NCBI GenBank assembly: GCA_964657325.1
Contig: CAZZVE010000001.1
Coordinates: forward strand, 45,674-109,673
Direction of reading: 5' to 3'
DNA length: 64,000 nucleotides
Origin: JBBQVS01 sp964657325
Lineage (GTDB): Bacteria > Chloroflexota > Ktedonobacteria > Ktedonobacterales > Ktedonobacteraceae
A model generated the notes under the pieces. The model was not told where the DNA came from, made no database searches, and saw nothing but the letters and a program-made list of their open reading frames with translations. The number at the start of each line of letters is the position of its first letter. The stretch's first letter is position 1. Position numbers and translations under genes: made by a program. Positions 62,120-64,000 of this stretch are shown here, piece by piece.

Positions 62120-62281
62120 CTACTCATCCTCATCAACGGAAAAGACATAACGACCGCTTACACTATAGTATTGCAAGTTGCCATCATCGTCCGTTTCTGG
62201 TGTTGTCTCGTCGATGTCTGTTACCAGGATAGCCTCTTCGTCATCATCCACTGTGTAATACTTGATCTGTTCCAGGCTCAT
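62120..62281 (-). CDS. Small acidic protein (53 residues)
   Basis: The ATG at 62281 has AAGGGG 6 nt upstream. The protein starts MSLEQIKYYTVDDDEEAILV and is rich in Asp, Glu and Tyr with a beta-strand pattern (YYTVDDDEE, LQYYSVSGRYVFSVDEDE). It is convergent with the propeller operon and shares its terminator. No family is recognised. The ribosome site and compact open frame support it as real. Confidence 0.65.
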   Translation of the reverse strand: MSLEQIKYYTVDDDEEAILVTDIDETTPETDDDGNLQYYSVSGRYVFSVDEDE

Positions 62282-62510
62282 GTGTTTCCCCTTTCGTGCA
62301 TAAGGTAACTAAGAAAATACTGTGATGAACCTCTCCCGTTCATCCCCAGTGACTTTACCTACTCTTTTTCATTTCTTCATGTTTTGGTATACTAGGAACC
62401 CTTTAGTACCATTGCAAATTCAAGATTGAAAACTAGGGCATCCACAAGGACTGCTCATCCCACATGCGCATGCACCTCGCCGTGTTGTCGTATATGAGGC
62501 ATCGCTTGTG

Positions 62511-62690
62511 GACAATACTTTTTAAATACGTACAATGAGGTTGGATTTGGGGACCCACAGACGCCCACAAGGGGCGACCCTACTATACGACGTTCTTGAA
62601 TGCGGAGCATGCCATATATAGTAGGGTCGCCCCTTGTGGGCGTCCGTTGTGTATGTATAAATCGTTCTTCGTATTTGAATAGTATTGTCC
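62511..62690. repeat. Inverted-repeat element, family A, copy 2
   Basis: Inner arms (about 62554-62587 and 62616-62648) contain GGGTCGCCCCTTGTGGGCGT and pair almost fully. Outer ends GACAATACT (62511) and AGTATTGTC (62681) also pair, giving a 180-bp unit. It matches the element at 8810-8904 and its right flank. Confidence 0.85.
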
Positions 62691-62691
62691 C

Positions 62692-62720
62692 TTGTATTTT
62701 CCATATAAGCATGGTATAGT
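62692..62720 (+). promoter_or_regulatory. Candidate sigma-70 promoter at the element edge
   Basis: TTGTAT, 17 nt, TATAGT. It lies immediately after the family A repeat and about 95 nt before the terminase-like start. Confidence 0.4.
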
Positions 62721-62818
62721 AACAAGCAAGCATTAATAAACTCAAATAAGAGTGACATGTGCCGCCTCTCTTGTATTCTCTCTACCTCGTCCCTCTACCG
62801 TTCCCCTCCACAAACACC

Positions 62819-63964
62819 ATGAAATACTCTCCAAACGCCATTTCGCGCTTTGCGCAACATATTCTAGGCAAGCCGCTCTATCCATATCAAAGTCAAGTTG
62901 CCGAAGCTATTCTTGCCTCAATCTGTGCTGGCAAGGGTCACATTTTTAGCATTATGATGTCGCGCCAGTCTGGTAAGAACCAACTCTCCGCAGTGTTGGA
63001 AGCGTACCTTTTGACCTACATGTCACATGGCACTATCGTCAAAGCTGCTCCAACATTTGCCCCACAGAGTATAAACAGTCGTCTACGTCTACTTTCCATG
63101 CTCGACACACCATTGACCCGCGAACGCATCTGGCAAAGTCATGGACACATTATTGGTCTCGCACCACAGGCCGATCCAACCCTTGTACATGCTCATACTG
63201 GACCGCGCGTCATGTTTTTCTCTGCCGCGCCCGAAAGTAATGTTGTTGGCGCAACCGCCGACCTGCTTTTAGAAATCGACGAGGCCCAGGATGTGACACG
63301 CGAAAAATTTGACCGAGATTTCAGACCAATGGCGTCAACCTGTAATGCAACTACAGTTTTGTATGGAACTGCATGGAGTGACAACACATTGCTAGCTCAA
63401 CAGCGTGCCGTCAATCTTGAACATCAGCAACGTACAGGTGAACAACTGCATTTCGAGTTCGATTGGCGTACACTCGCCGCCATCAATCCCGCGTATCGTA
63501 CCTTTGTCGAACAAGAGATCGCACGTCTCGGTGAAGACTCTCTAGCTATACAGACGCAATACTACCTACGTCCATTAAATGGTGCAGGCTACTTTTTCAA
63601 CACGTTGCAAAAAACATTGCTACAAGGCACACACTTTTGGGAAGAGACGCCTCGTGAGGATGAATGGTATATCGCAGGTATGGATGTGGCAGGTGAGGAA
63701 CGCCCGACATCTAGCATGGCAATTTCGCATGTTGCATCATCGCGTCGTGACAGCACCGTTATCACAATTGGACGTGTCTGCTACAACGAACTCGGCTTGC
63801 CAGCTATCGAGGTTGTGCATCATGAATGGTGGACAGGTCGCTCACATCTCGAACAATACGCGGCAACCGTTGCGCTTGTCGAACGTTGGGGCATTCGCTC
63901 GCTTATTGTTGATGCGACAGGTATTGGTGCAGGACTAGCTTCACTTTTAGCAACCGTGCCGTAA
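62819..63964 (+). CDS. Phage-terminase-like ATPase/nuclease, ends early
   Basis: From the ATG at 62819 the protein is 381 residues. The ATPase part has a Walker A-like SRQSGKN (48-54), a Walker B LLLEIDEAQ (Asp157, Glu158) and a coupling region VLYGTAWSD. The RNase-H-like nuclease domain begins IAGMDVAGEE (Asp289) and IRSLIVDATGIGAG (Asp about 369), but a TAA follows 11 codons later. Full large terminases run at least 60-100 residues further. Both other frames remain open to the window end, so a frameshift is possible. It may be a phage remnant or a host gene of the terminase fold. No ribosome site is evident at this ATG; a GTG at 62759 in the same frame is an alternative. Confidence 0.7.
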   Translation: MKYSPNAISRFAQHILGKPLYPYQSQVAEAILASICAGKGHIFSIMMSRQSGKNQLSAVLEAYLLTYMSHGTIVKAAPTFAPQSINSRLRLLSMLDTPLTRERIWQSHGHIIGLAPQADPTLVHAHTGPRVMFFSAAPESNVVGATADLLLEIDEAQDVTREKFDRDFRPMASTCNATTVLYGTAWSDNTLLAQQRAVNLEHQQRTGEQLHFEFDWRTLAAINPAYRTFVEQEIARLGEDSLAIQTQYYLRPLNGAGYFFNTLQKTLLQGTHFWEETPREDEWYIAGMDVAGEERPTSSMAISHVASSRRDSTVITIGRVCYNELGLPAIEVVHHEWWTGRSHLEQYAATVALVERWGIRSLIVDATGIGAGLASLLATVP

Positions 63965-64000
63965 GCCCCCTGGCTTCCAGACATGGGGATATAAGGCACA

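Larger units (their letters stand above)
62282..62818. other. Intergenic region with inverted-repeat element before the terminase-like gene
   Basis: It holds promoter sequences for the acidic protein (leftward), family A copy 2 (62511-62690) and a sigma-70-like promoter at its edge (62692-62720). No supported gene. Confidence 0.6.

Noticed and set aside
1..64000. CRISPR arrays, tRNA or rRNA genes
   Set aside because: Read by eye on both strands, no regularly spaced direct repeats, cloverleaf with TTC-A/G sequence or rRNA-like blocks were found. A tRNA scan would be decisive.

Overview
The window looks like a chromosomal segment of a Chloroflexota bacterium of the Ktedonobacteria type. This is an inference from gene content, with no marker gene to prove it. 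The content includes large paralogous families of APC permeases and sugar ABC systems, an HTH/NB-ARC/TPR STAND protein, a Ser/Thr kinase with a sugar-binding-like ectodomain, NarL-type two-component genes, F420/FMN-type LLM oxidoreductase, secreted beta-propeller proteins and roughly half G+C. I saw no rRNA, tRNA, CRISPR array or transposase. The assembly carries three N runs (22497-22596, 23988-24087, 62091-62100), and four genes are cut by the first two.

Layout. 1-8479: amino-acid/amine metabolism, with two glutamine-synthetase-like ligases (one cut by the window start), an SDR dehydrogenase, three APC permeases and a C-terminal remnant of a fourth permease. 8994-11521: an LLM-class oxidoreductase and an orphan tandem SagB-type nitroreductase. 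11702-16623: a LevR-type PRD/AAA+ activator with the GAYTGA loop next to PTS IIB and IIC genes preceded by a near-consensus sigma-54 promoter. 16790-20209: a XylFGH-like sugar ABC operon. 20265-28481: housekeeping and stress genes (RRM protein, phosphatase, Nudix, Lrp regulator divergent from a DMT exporter, esterase, MsrA, TsaC/Sua5, APC permease). 28639-32168: a leftward set with Nudix, SorC regulator and two tandem methyltransferases. 32671-33870: radical SAM protein and a small protein. 33962-37010: desaturase, then a leftward set of nucleotidyltransferase, small proteins and pentapeptide-repeat protein. 37385-45130: GT39-like membrane glycosyltransferase, two-component pair, methyltransferase, Ser/Thr kinase. 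45309-52370: STAND regulator, LysM-like membrane protein, UgpABE-like sugar ABC operon. 52753-62054: group-2 sigma factor, a membrane protein, a stand-alone receiver and two large secreted propeller proteins. 62120-63964: a small acidic protein and a terminase-like ATPase/nuclease that stops early.

A recurring theme is long, often perfect inverted repeats right after stop codons, many with arms of 19-37 bp and short loops, frequently shared by convergent genes. At least three sequence families of intergenic inverted repeats recur at distant sites (529/41524/45169; 8810/62511; 14733/25813, with a related motif at 33878). These, the sigma-54/LevR/PTS unit, the orphan double SagB protein and the permease/ligase cluster are the most interesting points. 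Gene starts were chosen by Shine-Dalgarno position, so several differ from the longest reading frame, and four short genes under 80 codons were added on that basis.
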